A DNA stretch of 61,062 nt from an uncultured bacterium (GTDB lineage Bacteria > Bacillota > Clostridia > Lachnospirales > Lachnospiraceae). The stretch spans positions 1 through 61,062 of the forward strand of contig CAMTMP010000025.1 of the NCBI GenBank assembly GCA_947073545.1, written 5' to 3'. A model generated the notes under the pieces. It was not told where the DNA came from. It saw only the letters and a program-made list of their open reading frames with translations, and made no database searches. Every line of letters starts with the position of its first letter. Positions within the stretch are counted from its first letter, which is position 1. This document shows, piece by piece, positions 1 through 9,740 of this stretch. A program made the translations under genes and the position numbers.

Positions 1-94
1 AAATGCAGGAATAACTTTTATAAAATGAGAAATAGCGTTTGGGTAAAAGAAATGATAAAATTCATTCCTCATCGCTGGCCCGCGTGAATGTGGC

Positions 95-123
95 TTGAAA
101 TTCCGACCTTTTTGTTTTAAAAT
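95..123 (+). promoter_or_regulatory. Sigma-A promoter of the OFA-type transporter gene
   Basis: TTGAAA at 95-100 and TAAAAT at 118-123 are separated by exactly 17 bases, about 100 bases before the transporter start. Bases 1-94 show no gene that I can support. Confidence 0.5.
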
Positions 124-222
124 GATAGAGGTCACATGCAGTTTTTTTGTGAGAGGGTTAGATCCTGTTATCGGTGACGGGGCATCTGACTCAATATTAA
201 CGAAAGGATAACAGGTAAAAGT

Positions 223-1530
223 ATGAAAAACTGTCAAAACAAATGGGTGCGTGCCGCGATCCCGGCATTGCTCCTGCACTTCAGCATCGGTACGGTGTAC
301 TGCTGGTCTATCTTCAGTCAGGAGATCGCTGACTACATAGGATTTTCCAAGGCAGCTACAGAGTGGGCGTTCAGCTTCGCGATTTTCTTCCTCGGCATGT
401 CTGCGGCTTTCTTGGGCAACGTGGTGGAGAAAGATATCCATAAGTCGTCCCTGATCGCGACGATCACCTTTGCACTCGGTATGGCGGGTACGGGCTTCTT
501 CATTTACTATGGAGGGAACCATCCGGGCAGCGTTCTCGCTCTGGTAGGCATTTATGTCTGCTACGGTTTTATCATGGGCGTCGGTCTAGGCACGGGTTAT
601 CTGTCCCCGGTGAAAACCCTGATGCTTTGGTTTGAGGACAAGAAAGGTCTTGCGACAGGTCTCGCGGTAGCCGGTTTTGGCGGCGCGAAGGCGATTGCAA
701 GCCCTATCATGCAGGCACTCCTTGCAAATTTGGGCGAGGGCGGCATTTACAAGATGTTCTACATTCTTGCAGCGGTTTATTTTGTAATGATGTTTGTGGG
801 CCACCTCCTTCTGGCGAAGCCGGCAGGCTGGCATGAGCCGCAGAAGAAGGAAAAAGGACAGGGTATCATGGCTACCATCAAAACCCGTCCTGTCAGCAAT
901 TATATCGGTATCTGGCTGATGTTCTACATCAATATCACATGCGGCCTTGCTCTGATTTCTCAGGAGAAGATGATCGTAAAGTGTATCGGACTTGCAGGCG
1001 TGGTCGGCGTGATCTCCACGGTGTCAGCGATCTTCAATGCGGGCGGCCGTCTCGGCTTTTCCGCATGGGCGGATCTGATGAAGGACAGAAATACGATCTA
1101 CAAGCTGATCTTTATACTCTCGATTATATTTACCGGCGCGGTTATGCTCACAGGCGGTATCAAGAACGGTGAGGGCAACATGCTTCTGATCATTCTGGTG
1201 CTGGCTCTGATCTTTATGGTAAATGCCGGATACGGCGGCGGCTTCTCCAATGTGCCGACCCTGCTTTCCGATCACTACGGTATGGGCAGCATCAGCGCGA
1301 TCCACGGTATCACCCTTTCCGCGTGGGCGTTTGCGGGTCTTACCGGAAACCAGATCGCAACCCTGATCGTGAGCAATACGGGCAGCTTTATCGAGGATGC
1401 GCACGGCAATATGGTGAATCCCGTGGGATACCAGAACGTGCTGTACTTTACAATCGTGCTCTATATTATCGCACTGTTGATCAGTCTCTTCCTTGTGAAG
1501 CCTGCAAGTACGGATAATTCGCGAAAGTAA
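223..1530 (+). CDS. OFA-family MFS transporter (oxalate/formate antiporter-like)
   Basis: The 435-residue protein is a 12-helix major facilitator membrane carrier. Its N-terminus (WVRAAIPALLLHFSIGTVYCWSIF begins the first helix at about residue 8) and the GxGLGTGYLSPVKTLMLWF stretch near residue 125 are typical of the OFA group, which exchanges oxalate and formate or moves lactate and related monocarboxylates. The length fits the family. The start follows an AAAGGA ribosome site. It stands alone, has its own promoter and ends at a strong hairpin terminator. The family call is solid. The substrate cannot be read from the sequence; formate or lactate is an inference from the family. Confidence 0.85.
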   Translation: MKNCQNKWVRAAIPALLLHFSIGTVYCWSIFSQEIADYIGFSKAATEWAFSFAIFFLGMSAAFLGNVVEKDIHKSSLIATITFALGMAGTGFFIYYGGNHPGSVLALVGIYVCYGFIMGVGLGTGYLSPVKTLMLWFEDKKGLATGLAVAGFGGAKAIASPIMQALLANLGEGGIYKMFYILAAVYFVMMFVGHLLLAKPAGWHEPQKKEKGQGIMATIKTRPVSNYIGIWLMFYINITCGLALISQEKMIVKCIGLAGVVGVISTVSAIFNAGGRLGFSAWADLMKDRNTIYKLIFILSIIFTGAVMLTGGIKNGEGNMLLIILVLALIFMVNAGYGGGFSNVPTLLSDHYGMGSISAIHGITLSAWAFAGLTGNQIATLIVSNTGSFIEDAHGNMVNPVGYQNVLYFTIVLYIIALLISLFLVKPASTDNSRK

Positions 1531-1596
1531 TGAGCAGTGCGCGAGCGAGGCAAACCGAAGGTTTTTCGGGCTTGCACTGCGGAATATATTTTTACA

Positions 1597-1637
1597 AAGC
1601 AAAAACCCCGGAGGTCTGACCTTCGGGGCTTTTGCTT
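1597..1637. terminator. Bidirectional terminator after the OFA transporter
   Basis: A long inverted repeat (AAGCAAAAACCCCG pairing with CGGGGCTTTTGCTT, with AGGT/ACCT extending the stem inside) lies between the transporter and the convergent gene at 1775. T-rich arms on both sides suit termination in both directions. Confidence 0.8.
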
Positions 1638-1774
1638 GTGTAAAAGGGGAATTCTTCGGAATTGCTATTGCCGACTTGACTTCCGTGATCAAGTCTGTAA
1701 CTAATATATCGTGTTTTCATCCTGTAGTCTATAATTATATTACAAAAGAATAATACTATATTAGCGAAAGGATT

Positions 1775-4039
1775 TTACATGAGCAGATACTCCCGCTGCT
1801 TCTGAAGCTCCGGAGGGACCTCAACCCCTGTGTTTTTGAGCTTTTGGAAGACGTTGTCATAATGATGGATCTTCTGCGACTGTTTAATATCGTAGCGTGC
1901 CATAGTTTCCTTGTAGAGCGGATTTGCCATCAGCCTTGTGCGGATCTCCTTGGAGAAAGGACAGTAGGTGAAAATAATGTTGCGGGACACCTTGTTCAAT
2001 CTCGGAGAACCTGCACCCTCGTAGAGAATCCACGCCTCGTAGTCACGGATGAACATTTCCTTATAACTGTTTTTCGCTTTCTTCATGCCGAGCTTGATTT
2101 TGTCCTTGGCATCTGCGGACAGCTCATGGTTCTTACGGTAGAACTGGATGTAATCGAAGTATTCGCTCGTAAGGGATGCCTCGGAAATATCGTTCCAGCG
2201 GGCGCCCTGCACACGTTTGCACATTTCCCAGCGGAAGTCCCCGGTCAGGCGGACAAGGATGTTGGTCAGATCTTCCATCTGGAAAATGGAAACCATCATA
2301 CGGGCCGGAGTGGTACGTTTGCGCCCCTCGATCTCCTGCCATGCGATGCCGCGGCTTCCCACGTTAGGCATCAGGATGATATCGGGGAGTACCTCCACGC
2401 CGACGGATTCCTTGCCGATGCCGATATCAGGATTTGTGTAAATAACTTCGCGGTAGTAGGCGCTGAAGTCGATATCCCGGATTTTTCGGAAGGCTTCCTC
2501 CACTTTGTCTGCGGATACCAGTGTGTCGTCCAGTTCTTTCAGGACATTATGTTCAGAAAAGACGGGGCAGAAACTCAGCACACGGCCGAAGGTAATTTTG
2601 TTGACGGTGGTGAACATATTGCGTATCTCGAACAGCACCTTTTCCGTCACGTCGTTCTGCATCCGCGCTTCGTCTGCGGCCGTTATGTTGCCGGACATTT
2701 TCTGCTCACGCAGAAAGGTAGGAAAGTCTGCGTCAAATTCGTTGCGGCTGGGCTCCTTCTCGCCTTTATAGATGGCGGTAAACCATTCGTAGGCCGTATA
2801 AACCTTGCGCTTGGGATCGGTCGGAAGGTTATCGACTATCCTGTAAAGGTGCGAGGCATTTTCATGGCCTGCCAGATGTTCGTCCACATAGCCGAAATTA
2901 AAGAACATTTTAACCACCTTGGGAACAGAAGAAGGGTCTTTCATGCTCTTTAAGAAGGCCTTTTCATATATGACGTAGAACTGCTTGGTGATCGACATAC
3001 GCAGTTTTCTGGCAGCGTCATCGGAAGCGTTTTTATCCGTCATTTGATCAAACTTCTTCACGGCCTCGCGGAAAGCAGCAGCAGTGTCGCTGCTTACCTC
3101 TGCATAGGTGAGAATCTTATTCATGGAGTCTTCCACATCGGGCACATCGTCGGCCGCAGCGGCAGGGCCGTCTTCCCCGGCGCTTTCTCCGAGATGTTCC
3201 AGCTTAGTCCGGTATTCCGCAACTCTCTGTCGATACATTTCCTTGTCAATGGAGGGCAGATCCTCCATCTGGATCATCATCGTGGAAATTTTTGCGCTCA
3301 CGGTCGTGGAGTCCTGATCGTTAGCGCCGATTCTATAGAGAAGGCTTGCGTAAAGATCAAAGAAATCCAGATGGTTTTCATTCATCAAAAAGCTGGCAAT
3401 GTCCGCCTTGTAGTCGTAAAAAACGCGGCATATGGAAATGATATGGTGAATATCCTGATCCGCTTTCAGGATGACTCCTGCAAGGAAATCAGGTGTATGA
3501 AATTTGGATGATTTCCCGGTAACCAAAGCGGTCAATTGCTCGTAATAGCCGTCCAGCCAGCTTTCCAGATCTTCTTCCAGTGTAAGAGGCGCCAGATCTT
3601 CCATATCAGGCAGCGCTCTTGGGGTAATTCCGTGCTTGACACAAACGGACTTGTACTCTTCGTAACGATCCATCAGAAAGTGGTAAATGTTTTCGCAGTC
3701 GAAACGCATCAATTCATACTGGTCATATATTTCACGAAACTGACGGAACAATGAGGAGACGATCATATTCGCAAGATCCACGCTTTTTTGCATTAGCGCG
3801 GAAAGCTGTGCGGCCGTACACGGATAGGAGGCAATCCCTGTGGGCTCCTCCGTCTCGTAGGTGATAAAGTGAGAGCCAAAAAAAATCTCACAGACGCCAA
3901 TCACATCCCCCTTTTTCAGATAAAAAGTGCCTCCCGGATAAGAGGCGCATACGCTTCCTTTAGCGACGACATGCAGGGCGGTTAGATTCTGTTCACTCTG
4001 AATTAACTGGGTGCCCGCAGGAAATTCTTTTACTGCCAT
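1775..4039 (-). CDS. Large protein with N-terminal cyclic nucleotide-binding domain
   Basis: The 754-residue protein opens with a Crp-type cyclic nucleotide-binding beta-roll at about residues 5-115 (AGTQLIQ, KKGDVIGVCEIFFGS). About 640 mostly helical residues follow that I do not recognise. No DNA-binding helix-turn-helix is seen after the domain, so it is not a normal Crp/Fnr regulator; it more likely senses a ligand and controls something through its long C-terminal part. A stretch enriched in Ala/Asp near residue 295 looks like a linker. The start has an AGGGGG ribosome site upstream. It converges with the transporter gene and diverges from the gene at 4292. The domain call is good; the function is unknown. 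Confidence 0.65.
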   Translation of the reverse strand: MAVKEFPAGTQLIQSEQNLTALHVVAKGSVCASYPGGTFYLKKGDVIGVCEIFFGSHFITYETEEPTGIASYPCTAAQLSALMQKSVDLANMIVSSLFRQFREIYDQYELMRFDCENIYHFLMDRYEEYKSVCVKHGITPRALPDMEDLAPLTLEEDLESWLDGYYEQLTALVTGKSSKFHTPDFLAGVILKADQDIHHIISICRVFYDYKADIASFLMNENHLDFFDLYASLLYRIGANDQDSTTVSAKISTMMIQMEDLPSIDKEMYRQRVAEYRTKLEHLGESAGEDGPAAAADDVPDVEDSMNKILTYAEVSSDTAAAFREAVKKFDQMTDKNASDDAARKLRMSITKQFYVIYEKAFLKSMKDPSSVPKVVKMFFNFGYVDEHLAGHENASHLYRIVDNLPTDPKRKVYTAYEWFTAIYKGEKEPSRNEFDADFPTFLREQKMSGNITAADEARMQNDVTEKVLFEIRNMFTTVNKITFGRVLSFCPVFSEHNVLKELDDTLVSADKVEEAFRKIRDIDFSAYYREVIYTNPDIGIGKESVGVEVLPDIILMPNVGSRGIAWQEIEGRKRTTPARMMVSIFQMEDLTNILVRLTGDFRWEMCKRVQGARWNDISEASLTSEYFDYIQFYRKNHELSADAKDKIKLGMKKAKNSYKEMFIRDYEAWILYEGAGSPRLNKVSRNIIFTYCPFSKEIRTRLMANPLYKETMARYDIKQSQKIHHYDNVFQKLKNTGVEVPPELQKQREYLLM

Positions 4040-4291
4040 TTGATTACCCCCTTATGGAAATTAATACAAAAACCTTGTATCTATCTTATGCTTTTTTGGG
4101 AGAAAAGTCAATGAGAATGGCCCGTTGACATCTGGTTGTGCCGTATTTTGGAAATTGGGCAATGGCTATTTTTGTGCTGTACTTTTCAGATATTTATGTT
4201 AAAATTGAAAATGACAGACTTGTCGGGGGTTTTGGGCCTGCAGGTCAATATAGACTGCGGGAAATTAAGAAACGGAAGTGAGTGAAAAACA

Positions 4292-4822
4292 ATGGAAAAG
4301 ACACAGATAGAGAAAGAGGACATTGCCTACAGGCAGCAGGTAGTTAATGAATACAGGGCGGATGTAGAGAAACTGGCTCGTTACCTGTCCTGGCTTGAGA
4401 GCAAGAACGGAATGCGTGTACAGCAGAGCTATTCCGGTTCCGGGATTGAGGAACACTCCATGGCATTTCCGGTGTATGACGGCACATTGATGAATTTTAT
4501 CAAGGAGGCACAGCGGACGAAGCTTGTGGATCGGAATTACAGATATATTTATTCGCGAAACAGAATTCGCGTTTTGGAGGACGAGCTTCGCGCGATCAAA
4601 AGAGCGGATATCCGGGAGATGGATGTGTTGAAAGGCATTCTTTCCAAATATGTGCTGGAGGGCATGACCAAGGGCAGAAGATGGTCAGAGGCGGTGGAAA
4701 ACGGTATTTTCCTGAAGGTAATTAAGAAAATGAAGGAAAATCTGGACTTCTGGGATCATCCGGTACAGACCAGAATGGTCAATGTCAAAAAGGAGCAAAA
4801 CCAGGAGAAGGGCGCAGAGTAA
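4292..4822 (+). CDS. Conserved hypothetical protein, 176 residues
   Basis: This is a soluble, charged protein with no signal peptide or membrane segment. It contains LARYLSWLESKNG near residue 30, a YDGTLMNFIKEAQRTKLVDRNY segment and an EGMTKGRRWSEAVENGIFL segment. The last two resemble small Firmicute proteins of the DUF6508 type, from memory and with low certainty. It starts 40 bases before a TetR gene, so the two probably form an operon. No catalytic motif is visible. Confidence 0.6.
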   Translation: MEKTQIEKEDIAYRQQVVNEYRADVEKLARYLSWLESKNGMRVQQSYSGSGIEEHSMAFPVYDGTLMNFIKEAQRTKLVDRNYRYIYSRNRIRVLEDELRAIKRADIREMDVLKGILSKYVLEGMTKGRRWSEAVENGIFLKVIKKMKENLDFWDHPVQTRMVNVKKEQNQEKGAE

Positions 4823-4862
4823 CGCTGGCCGCAGGATACATTTTAGGGGAGATAAGGTAACG

Positions 4863-5447
4863 ATGGGAGAAAAATCAGCACAGAAAAGGAAGTACATACT
4901 GGATACGGCCAGAAAAGTGTTTGTGGAAAAGGGATTTAAGAGCGTGACCATGAAGGATATCGTGGAAGCCTGCGAGATCAGCCGCGGCGGTCTGTATCTG
5001 TATTTTGACAGCACGGATCAGATCTTGATGGAAGTGCTGCAGATGGAGGCGGACGAAACAGACGATGTTTTTACACAGCAAATTGCCCGAGAGGATTCTG
5101 CGGCGGATATTTTGACGCTCTTTTTGAAGGAACAGAAAAAAGAACTTTTGCAGAATAAGGATAATTTGACTGTGGCGGTCTATGAATATTTTTTTGCTCA
5201 TAAATCGACCGACAAGAATAACATGCTTCGCAGACAGTTTGACGCGGGCGTCAAAGTGATAGAGAAGCTGATTGAGGCGGGGATTGCCAGCGGCGAGTTT
5301 TACTGCGAGAATCCCAAGGGGGCGGCGGCCAATATCATGTACGTGCTGGAGGGATTGAAGATCAACGCGCAGACTTTCGGCATTACGGAAAAGATGGTGG
5401 ACGAGCAGCTGCTCTATATTATGCAGGGACTGATTACGGAGATTTAA
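4863..5447 (+). CDS. TetR/AcrR-family transcriptional regulator
   Basis: The N-terminal 50 residues form a clear TetR helix-turn-helix (KYILDTARKVF, VTMKDIVEACEISRGGLYLYF), followed by a helical ligand and dimer domain to residue 194. I place the start at ATG 4863, which follows AGGGGAGAT, rather than at an in-frame ATG 81 bases earlier inside the preceding gene, because TetR proteins normally begin close to the first helix. The effector and target are unknown. It may control the gene before it. Confidence 0.8.
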   Translation: MGEKSAQKRKYILDTARKVFVEKGFKSVTMKDIVEACEISRGGLYLYFDSTDQILMEVLQMEADETDDVFTQQIAREDSAADILTLFLKEQKKELLQNKDNLTVAVYEYFFAHKSTDKNNMLRRQFDAGVKVIEKLIEAGIASGEFYCENPKGAAANIMYVLEGLKINAQTFGITEKMVDEQLLYIMQGLITEI

Positions 5448-5523
5448 GGTTCGTAAGAGAAAAACAAAGCGCTGTCGCAGAAAAGGCTCTGCGGATATAG
5501 TGGCATTTGTTTTTCTGCGAGCC
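5448..5523. repeat. Nested inverted repeat between tetR and purL
   Basis: The left arm at 5448-5468 (GGTTCGTAAGAGAAAAACAAA in two parts) pairs imperfectly with the right arm at 5506-5523 (TTTGTTTTTCTGCGAGCC). A second perfect 6-bp hairpin, CGCAGA/TCTGCG, lies inside at 5476-5493. There is no following T-run, so it is not a textbook terminator. It may be a two-way terminator or a small mobile repeat. Confidence 0.5.
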
Positions 5524-5612
5524 TTAACGGGAAAGCGTTTGACGAAGTCAAACAGAGAGTGCGTAAGTACGGGCTTTCGAGTCTGTGTGAAGAAGAGGGA
5601 GGAGAACTGATT

Positions 5613-8600
5613 ATGGGAAACGTCAGACGAATTTATGTGGAAAAGAAGGAGCCTTTTGCGGTGAGGGCCAGAGAGCTTAAGGAAGAGATCGAAAGTTTTC
5701 TTGGCATAAAGAGCGTGGAGCAGGTGCGGGTTTTCATACGTTATGATGTGGAGAATATTTCCGACGAGGTTTTCGAGAGAGCCTGTCTCACCGTGTTTTC
5801 GGAACCTCCTGTAGATATTTTATACCGGGAGCAGATGGAGATCCCGAAAAACGGGCATGTCTTCTCCGTGGAGTTTCTGCCGGGGCAGTTTGACCAGCGG
5901 GCGGATTCCGCGGTGCAGTGCGTGCAGTTTTTGAAGGAAGATGAGGAACCGATCATCCGGACGGCAGTGACTTATATGGTCAATGGGAAAGTGACGGACG
6001 ATGAACTTTCGCGGATCAAGGCATACTGTATCAATCCCGTGGATTCGAGAGAGACCGGTATGGTGAAGCCGGAGACGCTGGCGTTTGACTATGAGGAGCC
6101 TGCGGATGTGGCCGTACTGGAAAATCTTCCGGAGCGGGAAGACTTTGTGGATATGTCCCAGACGGAGCTAAAGGAGCTGTACGAGTCCCTCGGCCTTGCC
6201 ATGACGTTCAAGGATTTTCTGCATATTCAGAATTATTTTGCGAATGAGGAGAAGCGGAATCCTACCATGACGGAAATCCGGGTGCTCGATACTTACTGGT
6301 CCGACCACTGCCGCCATACAACCTTTTCCACGGAGCTTAAGAATGTGAGCTTCGGAGAGGGAAGATACCGGGAACCGATAGAGGAGACCTATCAGGATTA
6401 CCTGAAAGTGAGAGAAGAGGTTTTTAAGGGCGGGGAGGATAAGTTTGTCTGTCTGATGGATCTGGCTCTGATGGCTATGCGGAAGCTGAAAAAGGACGGG
6501 AAACTGGACGATATGGAGGAGTCCGATGAGATCAATGCCTGCTCCGTGGTGGTGCCGGTGGAGATGGATTACGGTGAGGGCCCGGTGACGGAGGAGTGGC
6601 TTGTCTTTTTCAAGAACGAGACGCACAACCATCCCACAGAGATCGAGCCTTTTGGTGGTGCGGCCACTTGCCTTGGCGGCGCGATCCGCGATCCCCTTTC
6701 GGGCAGAGGCTATGTCTATCAGGCGATGCGCGTGACAGGCGCGGCGGATCCTACGGTGCCTGTGGCGGACACGCTAAAGGGAAAGCTGCCCCAGAAAAAG
6801 CTGGTGCGGGGCGCGGCCAACGGTTATTCTTCCTACGGAAACCAGATCGGTTTAGCGACCGGACTGGTCAAGGAGATCTATCACCCCAACTATGTGGCGA
6901 AACGGATGGAGATCGGCGCGGTGATGGGAGCGGCGCCGAGAAAGAATGTGATCCGGGAAACTTCCGATCCGGACGATGTGATTATTCTTCTGGGCGGCAG
7001 AACCGGACGCGACGGCTGCGGCGGCGCTACGGGTTCTTCCAAAGTGCACACGGAGAAGTCCATTGATACATGTGGTGCGGAAGTGCAGAAGGGAAACGCG
7101 CCCACTGAGAGAAAAATCCAGAGATTGTTCCGGCGTGAGGAAGTGAGCCGACTGATTAAGAAATGCAACGATTTCGGCGCGGGAGGTGTGTCCGTGGCCA
7201 TTGGCGAGCTGGCGGATGGTCTTGTGGTAGATCTGGACAAGGTGCCGAAGAAGTATGCGGGCCTAGACGGAACGGAGCTTGCGATCTCGGAATCCCAGGA
7301 GCGTATGGCTGTCGTCGTATCGCCCGCCGATGTGGACACGTTCCTCGAATTTGCGGCGCAGGAGAATCTGGAGGCGGTGCCGGTGGCGGTAGTCACCGCA
7401 CAACCCCGTCTGGTGCTCAAATGGCGTGGCCGGAAAATCGTGGATCTGTCCAGAGCCTTTCTGGACACCAACGGCGCTCATCAGGAGACGGACGTCCATG
7501 TGGAGATTCCGGACGAGAAGGAAAATTACCTGAAAAAGATCGCGACGCCCGCGGTGGCGGAGGCGCTTGCCCGCAAGGATGTGAGGGCGGCGTGGCTTTC
7601 GCTTCTTGGTGATTTGAATGTATGCTCCCAGAAGGGGCTTGTGGAAATGTTTGATGCGTCCATCGGCGCAGGCAGCGTGTATATGCCATATGGAGGTAAG
7701 TATCAGCTCACAGAGACGCAGGCTATGGTGGCGAAACTTCCCACATTGGAGGGCAAAACGGATACCGTAACCATGATGAGCTATGGTTTCGACCCCTATC
7801 TGTCAAGCTGGAGCCCGTATCACGGTGCGGTTTACGCGGTGACCGAGTCCATGGCGAAGATTGTGGCTAACGGCGGAGATTACCGGACGATCCGCTTTAC
7901 CTTCCAAGAGTATTTCCGGCGCATGAGCGGGGAGCCGTCCCGCTGGAGCCAGCCCTTTGCGGCGCTGCTCGGCGCCTATGATGCACAGATGAAGTACGGC
8001 CTGCCATCCATCGGCGGGAAGGATTCCATGTCCGGCACCTTCAACGATATCGACGTGCCGCCTACGCTGGTGTCCTTTGCGGTTAATGTGAATAAGAGCG
8101 GGCATATTGTTACACCCGAATTAAAATATCCGGGGGATCGTCTCGTACGGTTCCGCATCCCGCGTGATGCCTATGATCTGCCGGTTTATGACGGGGTTAT
8201 GACACTTTATGATAAGATAATGACATTAATGTCAGAGTATACTGACACAGAAGTCATAAATGGAATGCCGGTTAAGTTCAGGAAGAGAAAGATCGTGGCG
8301 GCCTATGCGCTTGATGCGAAGGGCGTGGCGGCGGCCGTGAGCAAGATGGCCTTTGGAAACGGCTTTGGTGTGGCGGTGGATTCTTCCTATAAGACGGAGT
8401 ATCTGTTTGACAATGGCCTTGGCGATATCGTGGCGGAGATGCCCGCAAAAGAGGTGCACCACCTGAAAGCACTGGGGATTTCCTATGAGGAGATCGGCAC
8501 CGTGACGGCGGACGGCGCATTCACTTACGGTTCCATGAAGATTGACGGAGCCGAGGCGGTGCAGGTATGGCGTGAAAAGCTCGACAAGGTATTTCCCTAT

Positions 8601-9479
8601 ACGGCCGGAAAGGACAAGAGTCCGGTGGCATCGGATCTGTACCGCGCGGACAGCGTCTATGTGTGCAAACATAAAGTGGCGAAGCCCACGGTATTTATAC
8701 CGGTATTTCCGGGGACGAACTGTGAGTACGACAGCGCGCAGGCTTTTGAGAGAGCCGGAGCGGAGACCGTCGTAAAGGTGTTTAAAAACCGGAACGCGGC
8801 GGATATCAGAGAGAGCGTGGAGGCTTTTGAGAGGGCGATCGAACAGGCGCAGATCATTATGTTCCCCGGCGGTTTTTCCGCGGGTGACGAGCCGGACGGT
8901 TCCGCCAAGTTCTTTGCCACCGCTTTCCAGAATGAAAAGATCAAAGAAGCGGTGATGCGGCTTTTGAACGAGAGAGACGGGCTTGCACTGGGAATTTGTA
9001 ACGGTTTCCAAGCGCTGATCAAGCTGGGGCTTGTGCCTTATGGGGAAATACGCGGGCAGGAAGCGGATTCTCCGACTCTGACTTTCAATACGGTGAACCG
9101 CCACATCTCCAAGATGGTTTATCTGAAGGTGGTTTCCAATAAGTCCCCATGGCTTGCCGGAGTAGAACTTGACCAGACTTATGTAAACCCTGCGTCCCAC
9201 GGCGAGGGACGGTTCGTGGCGCCGAAAGAGTGGGTTGACAAGTTGTTCGCAAACGGACAGGTGGCGACCCAGTATGCGGATGCCGACGGCAGAGTGTCCA
9301 TGGACGAGGAGTGGAACATCAACGGTTCTTACGCGTCGATTGAGGGCATCACCTCTCCGGACGGCAGATGTCTGGGTAAGATGGCGCATGCGGAGAGAAT
9401 AGGTGACTGTGTGGCTGTGAATATTTTTGGTGAGCAGGATATGAAGATATTCGAGAGCGGTGTGGGGTATTTCCGATAG
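5613..9479 (+). CDS. purL: Phosphoribosylformylglycinamidine synthase, single-chain type
   Basis: The enzyme makes formylglycinamidine ribonucleotide from FGAR, glutamine and ATP, the fourth step of purine synthesis. At 1288 residues it is the long form with the glutaminase fused at the C-terminus. The synthase signature NETHNHPTEIEPFGG lies near residue 334. The glutaminase nucleophile is Cys about 1129 in GICNGFQ, and the His/Glu pair is in PASHGEGRF near 1195. I chose ATG 5613 because GGAGGAG lies just upstream; an earlier in-frame start at 5559 lacks this. The other purine gene in the window, purC, is 44 kb away on the other strand, so the pathway genes are dispersed. Confidence 0.95.
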   Translation: MGNVRRIYVEKKEPFAVRARELKEEIESFLGIKSVEQVRVFIRYDVENISDEVFERACLTVFSEPPVDILYREQMEIPKNGHVFSVEFLPGQFDQRADSAVQCVQFLKEDEEPIIRTAVTYMVNGKVTDDELSRIKAYCINPVDSRETGMVKPETLAFDYEEPADVAVLENLPEREDFVDMSQTELKELYESLGLAMTFKDFLHIQNYFANEEKRNPTMTEIRVLDTYWSDHCRHTTFSTELKNVSFGEGRYREPIEETYQDYLKVREEVFKGGEDKFVCLMDLALMAMRKLKKDGKLDDMEESDEINACSVVVPVEMDYGEGPVTEEWLVFFKNETHNHPTEIEPFGGAATCLGGAIRDPLSGRGYVYQAMRVTGAADPTVPVADTLKGKLPQKKLVRGAANGYSSYGNQIGLATGLVKEIYHPNYVAKRMEIGAVMGAAPRKNVIRETSDPDDVIILLGGRTGRDGCGGATGSSKVHTEKSIDTCGAEVQKGNAPTERKIQRLFRREEVSRLIKKCNDFGAGGVSVAIGELADGLVVDLDKVPKKYAGLDGTELAISESQERMAVVVSPADVDTFLEFAAQENLEAVPVAVVTAQPRLVLKWRGRKIVDLSRAFLDTNGAHQETDVHVEIPDEKENYLKKIATPAVAEALARKDVRAAWLSLLGDLNVCSQKGLVEMFDASIGAGSVYMPYGGKYQLTETQAMVAKLPTLEGKTDTVTMMSYGFDPYLSSWSPYHGAVYAVTESMAKIVANGGDYRTIRFTFQEYFRRMSGEPSRWSQPFAALLGAYDAQMKYGLPSIGGKDSMSGTFNDIDVPPTLVSFAVNVNKSGHIVTPELKYPGDRLVRFRIPRDAYDLPVYDGVMTLYDKIMTLMSEYTDTEVINGMPVKFRKRKIVAAYALDAKGVAAAVSKMAFGNGFGVAVDSSYKTEYLFDNGLGDIVAEMPAKEVHHLKALGISYEEIGTVTADGAFTYGSMKIDGAEAVQVWREKLDKVFPYTAGKDKSPVASDLYRADSVYVCKHKVAKPTVFIPVFPGTNCEYDSAQAFERAGAETVVKVFKNRNAADIRESVEAFERAIEQAQIIMFPGGFSAGDEPDGSAKFFATAFQNEKIKEAVMRLLNERDGLALGICNGFQALIKLGLVPYGEIRGQEADSPTLTFNTVNRHISKMVYLKVVSNKSPWLAGVELDQTYVNPASHGEGRFVAPKEWVDKLFANGQVATQYADADGRVSMDEEWNINGSYASIEGITSPDGRCLGKMAHAERIGDCVAVNIFGEQDMKIFESGVGYFR

Positions 9480-9740
9480 GAGTTTGAGCCTATCCATTCC
9501 AGCAAGGCCCTTCTTTGAAAAGAGGGGGTATACCGTGATCAAAGAACAGCGTGTGGAGCGGCAGGGAATTGCTCTTGTGAACTTTGTAATGGAGAAAGGC
9601 GGCTATATTTAAAAGTATGGTATACCAAAAACGATAATTATATGATACAATAGGCGGTGGCAAAGAAGCCTCCGCCTGCTTTATGTGTGCGGAGGTCTAC
9701 CAAAAAGAAAAAATGGCCGGCGAAAGGGACAGGGTAAAAG
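9480..9740 (+). promoter_or_regulatory. purL-carA intergenic leader with palindromes and two overlapping hairpins
   Basis: This stretch holds two copies of the palindrome GGTATACC (9527-9534, 9619-9626) and a possible 25-codon reading frame from GTG 9535 to 9612 behind AGAGGGGG. A -10-like TACAAT lies at 9646-9651. Next come two hairpins that share a strand: 9653-9661 with 9668-9676, or 9669-9675 with 9689-9695. Sharing one strand means only one can form at a time. No T-run follows. The layout suggests control of carAB, but I see no recognised riboswitch or PyrR site. Confidence 0.4.

Noticed and set aside
1024..1692. Long open frame on the minus strand opposite the transporter gene
   Set aside because: It is a shadow of the transporter reading frame with no ribosome site and unlikely composition; the same holds for long opposite-strand frames over purL, the reductase gene and the large surface protein gene.
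5524..5612. Purine riboswitch before purL
   Set aside because: No three-way junction core or typical loop sequences could be found.
9620..9740. PyrR-binding attenuator before carA
   Set aside because: No match to the PyrR-binding loop consensus and no terminator T-run.
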